Below, piece after piece: positions 52,964 to 61,552 of a stretch of DNA of 64,000 nt; positions within the stretch are counted from its first letter, which is position 1; each line of letters starts with the position of its first letter. Under the pieces are notes generated by a model, which ran no database searches, was not told where the DNA came from, and was given only the letters and a program-made list of their open reading frames with translations. Both the position numbers and the translations under genes were made by a program. The stretch spans positions 1-64,000 of the forward strand of contig CAIVKC010000007.1 of assembly GCA_903906365.1 (NCBI GenBank). The letters are read 5' to 3'. Source of the stretch: an uncultured Bacteroidota bacterium. GTDB lineage: Bacteria > Bacteroidota > Bacteroidia > Chitinophagales > Chitinophagaceae.

Positions 52964-53690
52964 AAAAATCTTTTTGACTGCTACCTGGGAATACCTTGCC
53001 ATGCTTAATTATGAGGTAGACCCCGCCATATTATCAAAACACCTGCCTCCCCAAACTGAAATAGATTTATTCCAGGGCAAAGCGCTGGTAAGCCTGGTTG
53101 GTTTCCTCTTTAACAATACCCGGGTCATGGGAATAAAATGCCCGGGCCTGACAGATTTCGAGGAAGTAAACCTGAGATATTATGTCAGGTTCCATGATGG
53201 GCGGACCTGGAAAAGGGGAGTGGGATTTATTTCCGAAATCGTTCCTTCTTCGCTAATCGCCTTTGTTGCCAACCAACTCTACAATGAACATTACAGCGCT
53301 GCCCGTATGAGTCACTCCATAAAGAAAAGCGACATGCTGGAGGTTGGTTACCGGTGGAAGCCAAGAAATACACCCTGGAATTATATGGAAATTTCTGCCG
53401 GTACGGACTCCCGGGAAATAGAGGCTGGTTCGCAGGAAGAGTTTATTTTCGAGCATTATTTCGGATTTAACCGCTCCCGGTCAGGCCATACCGTTGAATA
53501 CGCAGTTGAACACCCAAGATGGAGCGTCCATCCGGTAACAGGATACAAGTTGTCCTGTGATATCCAAAACGCCTATGGTCCTGAATTTGTACCCTTTCTT
53601 GCAGATAAGGATCCTGTCTCCGTTTTTTTGGCCAGGGGTTCGCAGGTCCTTGTGCGCAGGCCACGAATTGTAAAAAATAACCAGCGTTAA
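52956..53690 (+). CDS. DUF2071 (YqjF-like) family protein
   Basis: 244 aa from ATG 52956 (MSEKIFLTATWEYLAMLNYE), preferred over an ATG at 52947. Family features: YLAMLNYEVDPAILSKHLPP then QTEIDLFQGKALVSLVGFLF, VNLRYYVRFHDGRTWKRGVG then FISEIVPSSLIAFVANQLYN. An acetoacetate-decarboxylase-like fold is the usual relation, with unknown role. Overlaps the flavin reductase gene, so expression is coupled. Confidence 0.85.
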   Translation: MSEKIFLTATWEYLAMLNYEVDPAILSKHLPPQTEIDLFQGKALVSLVGFLFNNTRVMGIKCPGLTDFEEVNLRYYVRFHDGRTWKRGVGFISEIVPSSLIAFVANQLYNEHYSAARMSHSIKKSDMLEVGYRWKPRNTPWNYMEISAGTDSREIEAGSQEEFIFEHYFGFNRSRSGHTVEYAVEHPRWSVHPVTGYKLSCDIQNAYGPEFVPFLADKDPVSVFLARGSQVLVRRPRIVKNNQR

Positions 53691-53757
53691 TTCAATACCT
53701 ATTCACAGCTGCAGAACGGCCAGGCGGTCCGGTATATAATCAGTGGCAGGGCCTTTG

Positions 53758-53786
53758 AAAAATGGATGCCAACGCTAGCGGGCATC
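53758..53786 (-). terminator. Terminator-like hairpin at the end of the pseudokinase gene
   Basis: On the minus strand GATGCC / GGCATC arms (plus 53765-53770 and 53781-53786) enclose CGCTAGCG, and the stop codon; then CATTTTTC. Short stem, moderate T run. Confidence 0.5.
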
Positions 53787-54805
53787 GTTCAGGCAAAGTC
53801 GAATGGAGAGGGTTTTTCCCCTTCCGGATTTGGTTTCTTCCAAATCACCGCCATAATATTCTACCCGGTGGCCAATATCCCTGGATTCTTTGGAGTTCAT
53901 TTGAAAGGAATAGTCCGCATCGTCATGGGTTAATTGAAGTTGCAAACACCGGTTGGCATACAATAACCGGATTTTTATCCGGGTCGCTTTTAGGGATTCA
54001 GTGATCAGTATCAGAAAATCCTGAATAATCCTGAAAATGGACAGTTTATCACTGAGTTGCAGCTCTTCAATGCCATCTTCTTCAAATTCAAAATCAATAT
54101 CAAAGGGTCGGGCCGGGATAAAATTGTCAATATAATTTTGGGTGCCTCCAATCAACCCGATGAGAGTGAGATCGGAGGGAATCAAAGAAATGCTTAAGGT
54201 ATTGAGTTCATTGATTGCCTGGTGAATGTATGTTTTCAGTTTTTCCTGAACTGGCATATCAAGCCTATCACTGATCTTCCCATCGAGCATCAATTTGCAG
54301 TAAACCAGCGTCTGGTTTACACTGTCCCTGAGTGCTTCGGCAATATCGGCCCTTTCTTTTTCCTGGGTCTCAATGACACTTCTCAGCATTTCCCTTCTTG
54401 TATCCAGCAACTTGGCTTCGAGTTGTTTTATCCTGGTCACATCTGCCACATGCACAAAAACCCCTTTACTTGCCCATTGACCACATTTGGCACATAGGTA
54501 GCCAGGGATTGTCTTACGGTTCCATCCGGCATGGTAATTTCCCGCTCAAATTCCTGTTTATGGCCGCCAAGGGCTGATTCAATATAGGTCCTGTTCTTTT
54601 CATATAAAAGCGGACCGAGCAATTCAGGAAGGGTAATGCAGTCCACCATCTGCTCCTTTGATTTTCCGAACCATTCCTGATAGGCCCTATTGGCAAAACG
54701 GCAGACCAGGTCCTTGTCCCAGTAGGCGAGCATGGCGGAAATATGGTCAGTAACCACCATCTCCAGGTCTTTTTTGTGCTTAACCAATGTTGTAAGTGCT
54801 GTCAA
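53775..54805 (-). pseudogene. PAS-domain protein with degenerate histidine-kinase domain, broken by a one-base frameshift
   Basis: Two reading frames of one gene. Upstream part (54437-54805) is a PAS domain: MVVTDHISAMLAYWDKDLVC then RFANRAYQEWFGKSKEQM. It runs into a wrong-frame end (GFLCMWQM). Downstream (from 54455) the frame continues HVADVTRIKQLEAKLLDTRR. Joining them at the AAAAACCCC run (54456-54464, plus strand) restores GFFVHVADVT, a normal PAS-to-linker sequence, and total length 1031 is one base short of a multiple of 3. The HisKA_3 block reads ERADIAEALRDSVNQTLVYC: the phosphoacceptor His is Arg. The ATPase N-box and glycine boxes are also poor (QDFLILITESL). So it would not be a kinase even if repaired. 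Confidence 0.78.
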
Positions 54806-55332
54806 ATTAAAATGATATTAAGCATCCGCCGGAACCCATACTTGCCCAAGGTGACAGCCTTTCCCAGCTGCTCTTTTCTTTGTAATTAAAAAACCCTAAA
54901 CCCCTTACTCCCCGGTGGCTTACTGGTTGTTTTTGCACAATAACATTCCTTGAAAGTTCTTTTGGAAATACAGGCTACCTTCCATTAAATATGAGAAATG
55001 CTTTTAATACATCTTCATATATCAATACTTATGCCATACAAAATTAGGAAAGCAGCCGATAGGATAAATTCCCGGAAACCGGCCGTTTGCATTACCGGTT
55101 GGAATCTAAAACACATACGTTTGATTTACAATATAATACCCATCGTTTAACAGAAGAAATGGAGTAAATTATTTCTGCCACCAAAAAAAATTACCCAAAC
55201 GCACGAGGGTGTTTTACTACCCATCTGCCTGACTGGAGGCTTACAGGTATCCAACTAATTGCCAAATGGATGATAAACCGTCCAAATGATACTACACCGG
55301 ACACAGGGCATTCCCTGCCATGCCTGGAAAAA

Positions 55333-55354
55333 CCGGTCATTGCAGGATGACCGG
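55333..55354. repeat. 8-bp perfect hairpin
   Basis: CCGGTCAT (55333-55340) and ATGACCGG (55347-55354) with loop TGCAGG. No T run follows. Confidence 0.5.
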
Positions 55355-55425
55355 CCAGAATTCCCCTTCAATCAAAGCAAACAGGTAGCCCGTGGAGGGC
55401 GCGGTTTAACACCGGAGCCCTGACA

Positions 55426-55471
55426 TTTTTTTAGGGAGGACGGAGGGTCTAATCCGTCCTCCCTAAAAAAA
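55426..55471. repeat. 19-bp perfect inverted repeat with 8-nt loop
   Basis: TTTTTTTAGGGAGGACGGA (55426-55444), loop gggtctaa, then TCCGTCCTCCCTAAAAAAA (55453-55471). T run is on the 5' arm and A run on the 3' arm on both strands, so it is not an ordinary intrinsic terminator, which has A before and T after. Confidence 0.8.
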
Positions 55472-55653
55472 GCGGGTAATTATGCAGGTGGTTGAATTTC
55501 TTGTTGGAAGTATATACCCACCCTTGTCCTTCTGTACAATCGGGCACCTGAAGGGAACTGTTTTCCTTTATAAAAACAGTTCGGGATTTTTTTTTGGGGA
55601 GTACCAACCTTCGCGCCAGGCAAAGCCTTTTGCCGGTAAATGCACTAATGGAA

Positions 55654-56199
55654 TCAGCGCTGGTAGTACATGACCACGGAGGCCTTCTCCAGGGTATTCT
55701 GGTTCAGGTAATAACCAACCACGGCCGCCGATGCGTTGGCATCAGGTCCCAGTTTTTCCGTCTTCAGCGCGTATACGGTAAAAACATACTGATGTGGGCC
55801 GTGACCCGGGGGAGGGCAGGGGCCTCCGTATCCAGGTACCCCATAGTCGGTTTTGCCCTGGGTGGCTCCGGCTGGCAGCAGGTTGAGCGACACATTGCCT
55901 GCATTGCTTTTTAGTTCATGGATATTTGCAGGAATATCAAAGACAACCCAATGCCAAAATCCGCTTCCGGTGGGTGCATCCTTGTCATAAAGGGTAATGG
56001 CAAAACTTTTGGTTCCGGCCGGGGCATTTTCCCAATTGAGTTCCGGTGAAATATTCTGTCCCGAACAGCCAAAGGCGTTGAATTCTTCTTTCTTGGTCGA
56101 CTGTCCGCCTATATCCCTGCTTTTCAGGGTAAAGGTTTGTGATTGGACGGCTTGCAGGCCAATGAAAATAATGGCTAGTAGGGAAATGATTTTCTTCAT
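55654..56199 (-). CDS. PEBP / YbhB-YbcL family exported protein
   Basis: Phosphatidylethanolamine-binding-protein fold of the Raf-kinase-inhibitor-like type, 181 aa. ATG 56199 (MKKIISLLAIIFIGLQAVQS) gives a signal peptide; the 11 codons before are not used. Blocks include SGQNISPELNWENAPAGTKS then FAITLYDKDAPTGSGFWHWV then VFDIPANI, and GVPGYGGPCPPPGHGPHQYV with the Pro/His cluster that binds phosphate-type ligands. TAACTTTA at 56221-56228 (minus strand) is a near -7 element. Confidence 0.93.
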   Translation of the reverse strand: MKKIISLLAIIFIGLQAVQSQTFTLKSRDIGGQSTKKEEFNAFGCSGQNISPELNWENAPAGTKSFAITLYDKDAPTGSGFWHWVVFDIPANIHELKSNAGNVSLNLLPAGATQGKTDYGVPGYGGPCPPPGHGPHQYVFTVYALKTEKLGPDANASAAVVGYYLNQNTLEKASVVMYYQR

Positions 56200-56710
56200 A
56201 TTGTGGATGTTATAAACGAGTAAAGTTAGCAATTGCCTGCTGATTGAAAAAATCCCCTCACCCTGCTCCGGATTTTTAAACGCCCCAGATGGGTGAAATA
56301 AGTCAAAGGCAAAATTATTGCAATTATCTGATCAGCGGATCATACAAGCGTCGAATCAGCCGCCTAAGGGTTAATTCTCAGGTTATTTCAGGGTCATAAT
56401 CCCTTGCCGGCATTATGTGCCCCAGGACACGGAATCAGTTTGAATATCCCTGAAGGTGATACCAGTCTGGAATGTATCAGTCAACCTATGGAACAGCCTA
56501 CATGGCGGATGCATCTGCCATGGCGGGGGCTTTCCCGGTCCGGCCTTGGCTGAATTCCTGTAGTACCTGGTGGTTTATTAACTCCGCCATATCCTTTTGC
56601 CGGTCCGGGGTTAACACCTAAAAGATGGCTTCAATGCCCCTCCGGCCAGCAAGCCTAATACTCCCCATTTATGGCCTTACTTTTCATATTTTAGTTAATT
56701 TTGATTTTTC
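56200..56710. other. Divergent intergenic region, 511 bp, with promoter element
   Basis: Between the PEBP gene (-) and an MFS gene (+). Near 56696-56703 TAATTTTG is an exact -7 element, seven bases before the MFS ATG at 56711, implying a leader of only a few bases. No gene seen in the middle part. Confidence 0.45.
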
Positions 56711-57910
56711 ATGATAAAAAACATCCATTCATTTATCAAAATAAAGCCTGCCCTTGCGGTGGGTTTCCTGTTTTCCACTTCCAGCCTATTATTCGGAACC
56801 TGGGTGGCTGCCATCCCTGGACTTAAGTACAGGCTTGGATTTTCGGATGGAAGCCTGGGACTATCCCTGCTGCTTTCCCCGCTCGGGGCCATTACCGGCA
56901 TGCTGCTGTCCACCCGCGTTTTTAGCAGGGTACCCGTCGGAAAATGGATGCTAAGCGGCTATATGTTGCTTTGTCTGCTGATGTCGTTTCAGATAAACTC
57001 GGTGAACCGCTGGATGTTCTGGATATGTTTGTATTTCTACGGCATGGTGAGTTTCTTAAATGGTGTTTCTGCCAACGCGACGGTCAATATTCTTGAAAAA
57101 AAATACAACAGGCTGATGATGAGTACCTGTCATGGAATGTACAGCCTGGGCGGTGCAGTCAGTGCAGGTCTGGCTGCCGTACTTTTTGGTATTCACTTGT
57201 CTTCGGGCTGGCAAATAATTCTGGTGGCCGCCGCCATCATCGTCGTGATCTGGTCAAACCGGCCGCTATTGCTTGCCAATACCGACATCATTCACTCCAG
57301 GTCAGGCATCAAACTGCCTTCCCTCACCATCCTCGGAATATCCTTCATCTGCATGGTCAGTTTTATGGCGGAAGGCTGTGTAGCCGATTGGAGCGCGATC
57401 TATTTTAAGGAAATACTTGGTTCGCCCAAGGCCTTTGTGAGCCTGGGATACGCCGGTTTTTCGATTGCCATGACCATCGGACGTCTGAATGGAGATCCGC
57501 TCATAGCAAGGATTGGGAGCAAGCGTATCGTAGTAGGGGGGTGTCTGCTGGCTTCTTTCGGGTTCCTGCTGGTTGTCCTTGCTCCGGTGGTTGTACTGGC
57601 CATACTGGGATATATATTAATCGGCTTTGGATGCTGTTGTATTGTACCTGTTCTTTTCAGTGCCTCAGCCAATATTCCGGGACTTAGTACGGTGGAAGGT
57701 TTTGCCATGGTCACCACCGGCGGACTGATTGGATTTTTGACCGGGCCTTCCGTTATTGGTTTCATATCCGAAAAAGCCGATTTGTCAAAAGGGCTTTCCT
57801 TACTGATACTTATGACGCTGCTGGCCGCTTTAGTGGCCTGGCGCAATAAATTCCTGGTAAGCCGTAGTATCGACGTTTCGCCTATACCCTATGATGAACA
57901 ACTATACTGA
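56711..57910 (+). CDS. MFS transporter (YbjJ-like)
   Basis: Twelve-helix major facilitator of 399 aa. Early sequence (SSLLFGTWVAAIPGLKYRLG then FSDGSLGLSLLLSPLGAITG) and MSTCHGMYSLGGAVSAGLAA in helix 5 match the YbjJ-like subfamily, with GFVSL-like and late loops GNRIG-type replaced by IARIGSKRIVVGG. Substrate unknown. Gene is preceded by a perfect -7 element right at its start codon. Confidence 0.83.
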   Translation: MIKNIHSFIKIKPALAVGFLFSTSSLLFGTWVAAIPGLKYRLGFSDGSLGLSLLLSPLGAITGMLLSTRVFSRVPVGKWMLSGYMLLCLLMSFQINSVNRWMFWICLYFYGMVSFLNGVSANATVNILEKKYNRLMMSTCHGMYSLGGAVSAGLAAVLFGIHLSSGWQIILVAAAIIVVIWSNRPLLLANTDIIHSRSGIKLPSLTILGISFICMVSFMAEGCVADWSAIYFKEILGSPKAFVSLGYAGFSIAMTIGRLNGDPLIARIGSKRIVVGGCLLASFGFLLVVLAPVVVLAILGYILIGFGCCCIVPVLFSASANIPGLSTVEGFAMVTTGGLIGFLTGPSVIGFISEKADLSKGLSLLILMTLLAALVAWRNKFLVSRSIDVSPIPYDEQLY

Positions 57911-58224
57911 ATCTTCTCTGGGGCGAGTATATCCATGGTATGTGCCTCCCTGTTTTTTCCAGACTTTTTTTTGAAAATAACCTGAATTATCCCCGGGATG
58001 GGAATTTGTAAGGCAACCCTTAAACGAACTTCCGGTGACCCCAAATAGGTCGTTATTAAATACCCGGCCAGGGAATGTAAAAAGGCCCATGATCAAACAT
58101 GTTCAAACATGTTCAAACATGATAAAAGGAACCTGTCTTCGCCAGCAGGGAAGGGCAAAAAAAAGTGTTACCTTTACGGCCTTACAAAATGAAAATGGCC
58201 GTCCTTGGTTAAACGAGTGAACAT
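57911..58224. other. Intergenic region upstream of the cupin gene, 314 bp
   Basis: Contains the three-copy 10-bp repeat at 58091-58121 and a TACCTTTA -7-like element at 58169-58176. No credible gene. Confidence 0.45.
58091..58121. repeat. Three-copy 10-bp direct repeat, likely operator
   Basis: Three copies of GWTCAAACAT in exact register (58091, 58101, 58111). Neighbouring copies form overlapping palindromes CATGTTCAAACATG (58098-58111 and 58108-58121). One copy per helical turn is typical for cooperative protein binding. It lies 50-80 bp upstream of the -7 element. Confidence 0.6.
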
Positions 58225-58839
58225 ATGAGGAAAGAATGGGCAGATTTTATTGATTCAGGAAGGATTGAACAGTATGTATTAGGACTTTCAAACCCGGAGG
58301 AAGATAGGGAAGTGGAGTATATGTCCGCCACCTATCCGGAAGTGAAGGATGCCCTCCTGCAAGCAGAAACCAGATTGGAAAAATCCATGAACACCTCGCC
58401 CGTGGCGCCGCCACCTTCCGTAAAACCATTCCTGATGGCGCTTATAGACTATATGAACCGGATGGAACAAGGGGAGCCATTTTCCGAGGCCCCAATTCTT
58501 TCAGCCCAATCCACAGCAGCAGAATTCACTCCCTGGCTCCAACGGGAGGATATGCAACTTCCTGCCCATGCAGGAGATTTGTATGCCAAAATCATCAGCC
58601 ATTCCCAATTGGCGACAACTGCCATAGTCTGGTTAAAAGACCGGGCCGCTGAAGAAGTCCACGAAAAAGAATATGAGAAATTTCTGGTATTGGAAGGCTC
58701 CTGCGAGATCACCATTGGCAGCGAAATGCATGCCCTGGATGCAGGAGATTTTCTGGCAATCCCACTCTTTGAAAAACATGTAATTAGGGTCACATCCCCT
58801 ATTCCCTGTAAAGTCATCCTCCAAAGAATAGCCGCCTGA
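58225..58839 (+). CDS. ChrR-like soluble anti-sigma/cupin protein, no partner sigma nearby
   Basis: A 204-aa cytosolic protein. N-terminal part (about 10-75) reads IEQYVLGLSNPEEDREVEYM then SATYPEVKDALLQAETRLEK, the pattern of RskA/anti-sigma N-terminal domains, followed by a Pro-rich APPPSVKPFLM. C-terminal part (about 110-204) is a cupin: EEVHEKEYEKFLVLEG, then DAGDFLAIPLFEKHVIRV with a conserved His. Membrane helix is absent, so it resembles ChrR-type cytosolic anti-sigma factors. No ECF sigma gene is adjacent (next genes are MFS and a helicase). Function is inferred from similarity of architecture. Confidence 0.72.
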   Translation: MRKEWADFIDSGRIEQYVLGLSNPEEDREVEYMSATYPEVKDALLQAETRLEKSMNTSPVAPPPSVKPFLMALIDYMNRMEQGEPFSEAPILSAQSTAAEFTPWLQREDMQLPAHAGDLYAKIISHSQLATTAIVWLKDRAAEEVHEKEYEKFLVLEGSCEITIGSEMHALDAGDFLAIPLFEKHVIRVTSPIPCKVILQRIAA

Positions 58840-58950
58840 CCCTCAGGTCCACTCAAATGCCAATTAGGCTATAAATGATTGCTTATTAATTAGATGCAGC
58901 TTTAATTTGAATTCCATGGCCTGCCCGAAATAAGAGGAAGCTGCCATCTG

Positions 58951-60273
58951 TTAACGGGCCAGGTCAATTTTCACCTTCCGGTTCTTGATCTTTTCATTTT
59001 TGATCAGTTCCAAAATTTGACCCACTTTGGATTTGCGAACTGCCACAAAGGAAAAGAAATCCTTTACCTCAATTAAACCAATCTCCTCTTTTTTAAGCTG
59101 GGCTTTGTTGGTAAGGAACCCCACTATATCCACCTTGTTGACTTTGTCTTTTTTTCCGGCTGCCAGGAATAAGGTCGACCATTTCGGTTTATCCGGTAGG
59201 ACCTGTTCGGCAGGAAGGGTAATTAGTTCCGGTTCACCCTGCAGGTAATCTGGCAGTATTTCATCGGGGCCCAGGATTAAAATAGCCGTTCCGCTGGCAT
59301 CCATCCTGGCTGTCCTGCCATTGCGGTGTATAAACGCCTCTTCACTGACAGGAAGATGATAATGTATAATATACCGGATATTGGGAATATCTAGCCCCCT
59401 GGATGCAAGATCAGTGGTAACAAGGACATCGGAACTGCCATTCCTGAATTTGCAAAGGGCGGCGTCTCTTTCCGGTTGTTCCAGCGCTCCATGGTAAAAG
59501 ACATTCACAATACCTTTCTCCTTTAGGATATTACTGACTCTTTTCACTGACTCCCGGTGGTTACAAAACACAATCGCGGAGCGGTTACCCAGCATGCACA
59601 GGAGCCTTAACAATGTATTTGATTTATCCTTTTCATCACTTTTTACCACCTGAATGGCCAGCGACGCCGATGTTTCCCCCGATAGGTACTCGAGTCTGGC
59701 CGGCTTATCAAGCCCCACGTAGGAGGGTATATCAACGCCCTGGGTGGCAGAAGTGAGTATTCGCCGGGTAATATTGCGGAAACTGGCGATTATAAAGGAA
59801 ATTTCTGCTTCAAAACCCAGTTCCAGGGATTTGTCAAACTCATCAAGTACCATCATTCGAATCGAGTCAGCAGTGATGTTTCCCCTGCGGAGATGATCGG
59901 CGATCCGGCCCGGTGTACCGACAATAATTGCAGGGGGCTCTACCAGGTTATTTTCCTCCGTTTCACGCAGGTGTCCGCCATAGCATGCCGTAATTTTCAA
60001 TCCGGTGCCCATGGATTTAAACACCTGCTCAATCTGAAGTGCCAGTTCCCTCGATGGAACTATGATGATTGCCTGTGTACCCTCCGCCACCATATCAAGT
60101 TCCCCGAGAAGCGGCAGCAGGAAGGCAAGGGTCTTGCCGGAACCGGTATCAGATAGCAAGACCATACCTGCATTTGATTTGGAGGCTTCCAGGGAGGCCA
60201 ACTGCATTTCATTGAGCGCGGCAATTTTCAGGTTGGCTAAAATCTGTTCAATTGATAAAGAAGTGGCTGACAT
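58951..60273 (-). CDS. DEAD-box RNA helicase, DbpA-like
   Basis: ATP-dependent RNA helicase, 440 aa from ATG 60273 (MSATSLSIEQILANLKIAAL); a longer upstream start would add 14 residues. Motifs: LSDTGSGKTLAFLLPLLGEL (I), PSREL (Ia), GTPGR (Ib), LDEFDKSLELGF (II, DEFD in place of DEAD), SAT (III), FCNHRES (IV), TDLASRGLDIPNIRYIIHY (V), HRNGRTAR (VI). The C-terminal tail about 365-440 (KEEIGLIEVKDFFSFVAVRK then SKVGQILELIKNEKIKNRKV) is the DbpA-type RNA-binding domain. Probably in ribosome assembly. Confidence 0.93.
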   Translation of the reverse strand: MSATSLSIEQILANLKIAALNEMQLASLEASKSNAGMVLLSDTGSGKTLAFLLPLLGELDMVAEGTQAIIIVPSRELALQIEQVFKSMGTGLKITACYGGHLRETEENNLVEPPAIIVGTPGRIADHLRRGNITADSIRMMVLDEFDKSLELGFEAEISFIIASFRNITRRILTSATQGVDIPSYVGLDKPARLEYLSGETSASLAIQVVKSDEKDKSNTLLRLLCMLGNRSAIVFCNHRESVKRVSNILKEKGIVNVFYHGALEQPERDAALCKFRNGSSDVLVTTDLASRGLDIPNIRYIIHYHLPVSEEAFIHRNGRTARMDASGTAILILGPDEILPDYLQGEPELITLPAEQVLPDKPKWSTLFLAAGKKDKVNKVDIVGFLTNKAQLKKEEIGLIEVKDFFSFVAVRKSKVGQILELIKNEKIKNRKVKIDLAR

Positions 60274-60399
60274 GTTTGCAAAAATAGGCTTAAACCCCTG
60301 CATTCTATCTGGCAACTTTTCAATTGAGTCCTGGGACTAGACAATTGGCCGGTATGTTTGCAGTTTTCCGGTTTCAATAGAATAAATACCTTCGCTTGC

Positions 60400-60876
60400 A
60401 TGAGAACTGCCTCAGTGAACGAAATCAAACAGGAATTAATCGCCCTTTCGCCGGCCCAGTTAAGGGAGTTATGTTTACGCCTGGTCAAGTTCAAAAAGGA
60501 AAATAAGGAACTGTTGACCTACCTGATTTTTGAAGCCCATGATCAGCAGGGCTATATAGACGGGGTAAAACTCGAAATCCAGGCCCAGTTTGAGACCATT
60601 AACCAGTCAAATCTGTATTTTGCAAAAAAGACTATCCGGAAAATACTGCGAATAACCAATAAATATATCCGCTACACAGGTTCAAAACAAGTGGAGGTGG
60701 AATTGCTTCTTTACTTTTGCCTCACCTTGAAGGCATCTGTGAAAGGATTTCATAAAAGTCAGACAATCACTAATTTGTATAATAATCAGCTCAAGAAAAT
60801 AAAAACCGCTATCCAGAGCATGCATGAAGACCTTCAATTTGAATATTACAGGGAACTTGATAAATTAGCCTTGTAA
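60400..60876 (+). CDS. Hypothetical helical protein (158 aa)
   Basis: ATG at 60400 (MRTASVNEIKQELIALSPAQ) fits a helix-rich protein: LRELCLRLVKFKKENKELLT then YLIFEAHDQQGYIDGVKLEI, and a C-terminal QLKKIKTAIQSMHEDLQFEY. No family recognised. A promoter-like TACCTTCG ends 5 nt before the ATG, which would give a nearly leaderless message. Divergent from the helicase with a shared promoter region. Confidence 0.7.
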   Translation: MRTASVNEIKQELIALSPAQLRELCLRLVKFKKENKELLTYLIFEAHDQQGYIDGVKLEIQAQFETINQSNLYFAKKTIRKILRITNKYIRYTGSKQVEVELLLYFCLTLKASVKGFHKSQTITNLYNNQLKKIKTAIQSMHEDLQFEYYRELDKLAL

Positions 60877-61124
60877 TATCGGCCGGTCTTCCCGTTGGAA
60901 CCAGGCATGGCCAGGTGGAGCAGTTCCGGCGGCAATAATAATTTATCGCCGTATATCATATATTAGGCTATCTTTACCGGGTGACAGTGAATTGTGTAGG
61001 CATACGGTATATCAGTGAATCAAATTCTTACTTTCCTTTACGGTAACATTTTTCCCTTTTTTACTTCTTGCTTTCATCTTCCTTCACAGGTATTATCATT
61101 TATTATTTTTTAATTTTTTGTTTT

Positions 61125-61454
61125 ATGAACATTTACGTTTCGAATTTAAGTTTTCACACAACTGATGAAGATTTAAACAGCATGTTTGGTAAATTTGGCC
61201 AGGTTAGCTCAGCCAAAGTAATTATGGACAAAGTAACCGGAAGGTCACGCGGTTTTGGATTTGTTGAAATGCCTTCTGAAGACGAAGGTAAGCTGGCTAT
61301 GACCGGTCTCAACAATAAAGAAATTGAAGGCCGTGCCATCTCCGTATCAGTCGCCAGGGAAAGGGAAGAAAGAGGCAGCAGCAGCGGTGGCGGTAGAAGT
61401 GGTTCTTATTCACCCCGCGGCGGCAGTGGCGGCGGCGGTAGCAAAAGGTGGTAG
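61125..61454 (+). CDS. RNA-binding protein with RRM and Gly/Ser-rich tail
   Basis: 109 aa from ATG 61125 (MNIYVSNLSFHTTDEDLNSM). RRM domain residues 1-80: RNP2 IYVSNL at 3-8 and RNP1 RGFGFVEM at about 42-49, KVIMDKVTGRS between. The tail (85-109) is Ser/Gly/Arg-rich (REERGSSSGGGRSGSYSPRG then GSGGGGSKRW). Resembles cyanobacterial-type Rbp and plant glycine-rich RRM proteins, often cold-induced. A 140-nt leader may exist if TATCTTTA at 60969-60976 is its promoter. Ends in a strong terminator. Confidence 0.93.
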   Translation: MNIYVSNLSFHTTDEDLNSMFGKFGQVSSAKVIMDKVTGRSRGFGFVEMPSEDEGKLAMTGLNNKEIEGRAISVSVAREREERGSSSGGGRSGSYSPRGGSGGGGSKRW

Positions 61455-61476
61455 TTTAGTATCATAACTATTATAC

Positions 61477-61503
61477 AAAGAGCCCTTCGGGGCTCTTTTT
61501 TTT
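61477..61503 (+). terminator. Terminator of RRM gene
   Basis: Nine-bp stem AAAGAGCCC / GGGCTCTTT with a TTCG tetraloop and T run of eight. Confidence 0.95.
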
Positions 61504-61540
61504 ATTCTGCCCCTGATTTATGGGTGACGTGGGAATTTGC

Positions 61541-61548
61541 TAACTTTC
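61541..61548 (+). promoter_or_regulatory. -7-like element TAACTTTC immediately before hutI
   Basis: TAnnTTTC, one base off consensus, ends 4 nt before the ATG at 61553. Transcription would start at or within a base of the start codon. Confidence 0.45.
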
Positions 61549-61552
61549 CGCC

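Larger units (their letters stand above)
54806..55653. other. Gene-free stretch, about 850 bp
   Basis: No ORF here has convincing composition. It holds two clear hairpins: CCGGTCAT / ATGACCGG (55333-55354) and a 19-bp perfect inverted repeat (55426-55471). A small RNA gene or remnants of a decayed gene are possible; neither can be shown from sequence alone. Confidence 0.4.
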
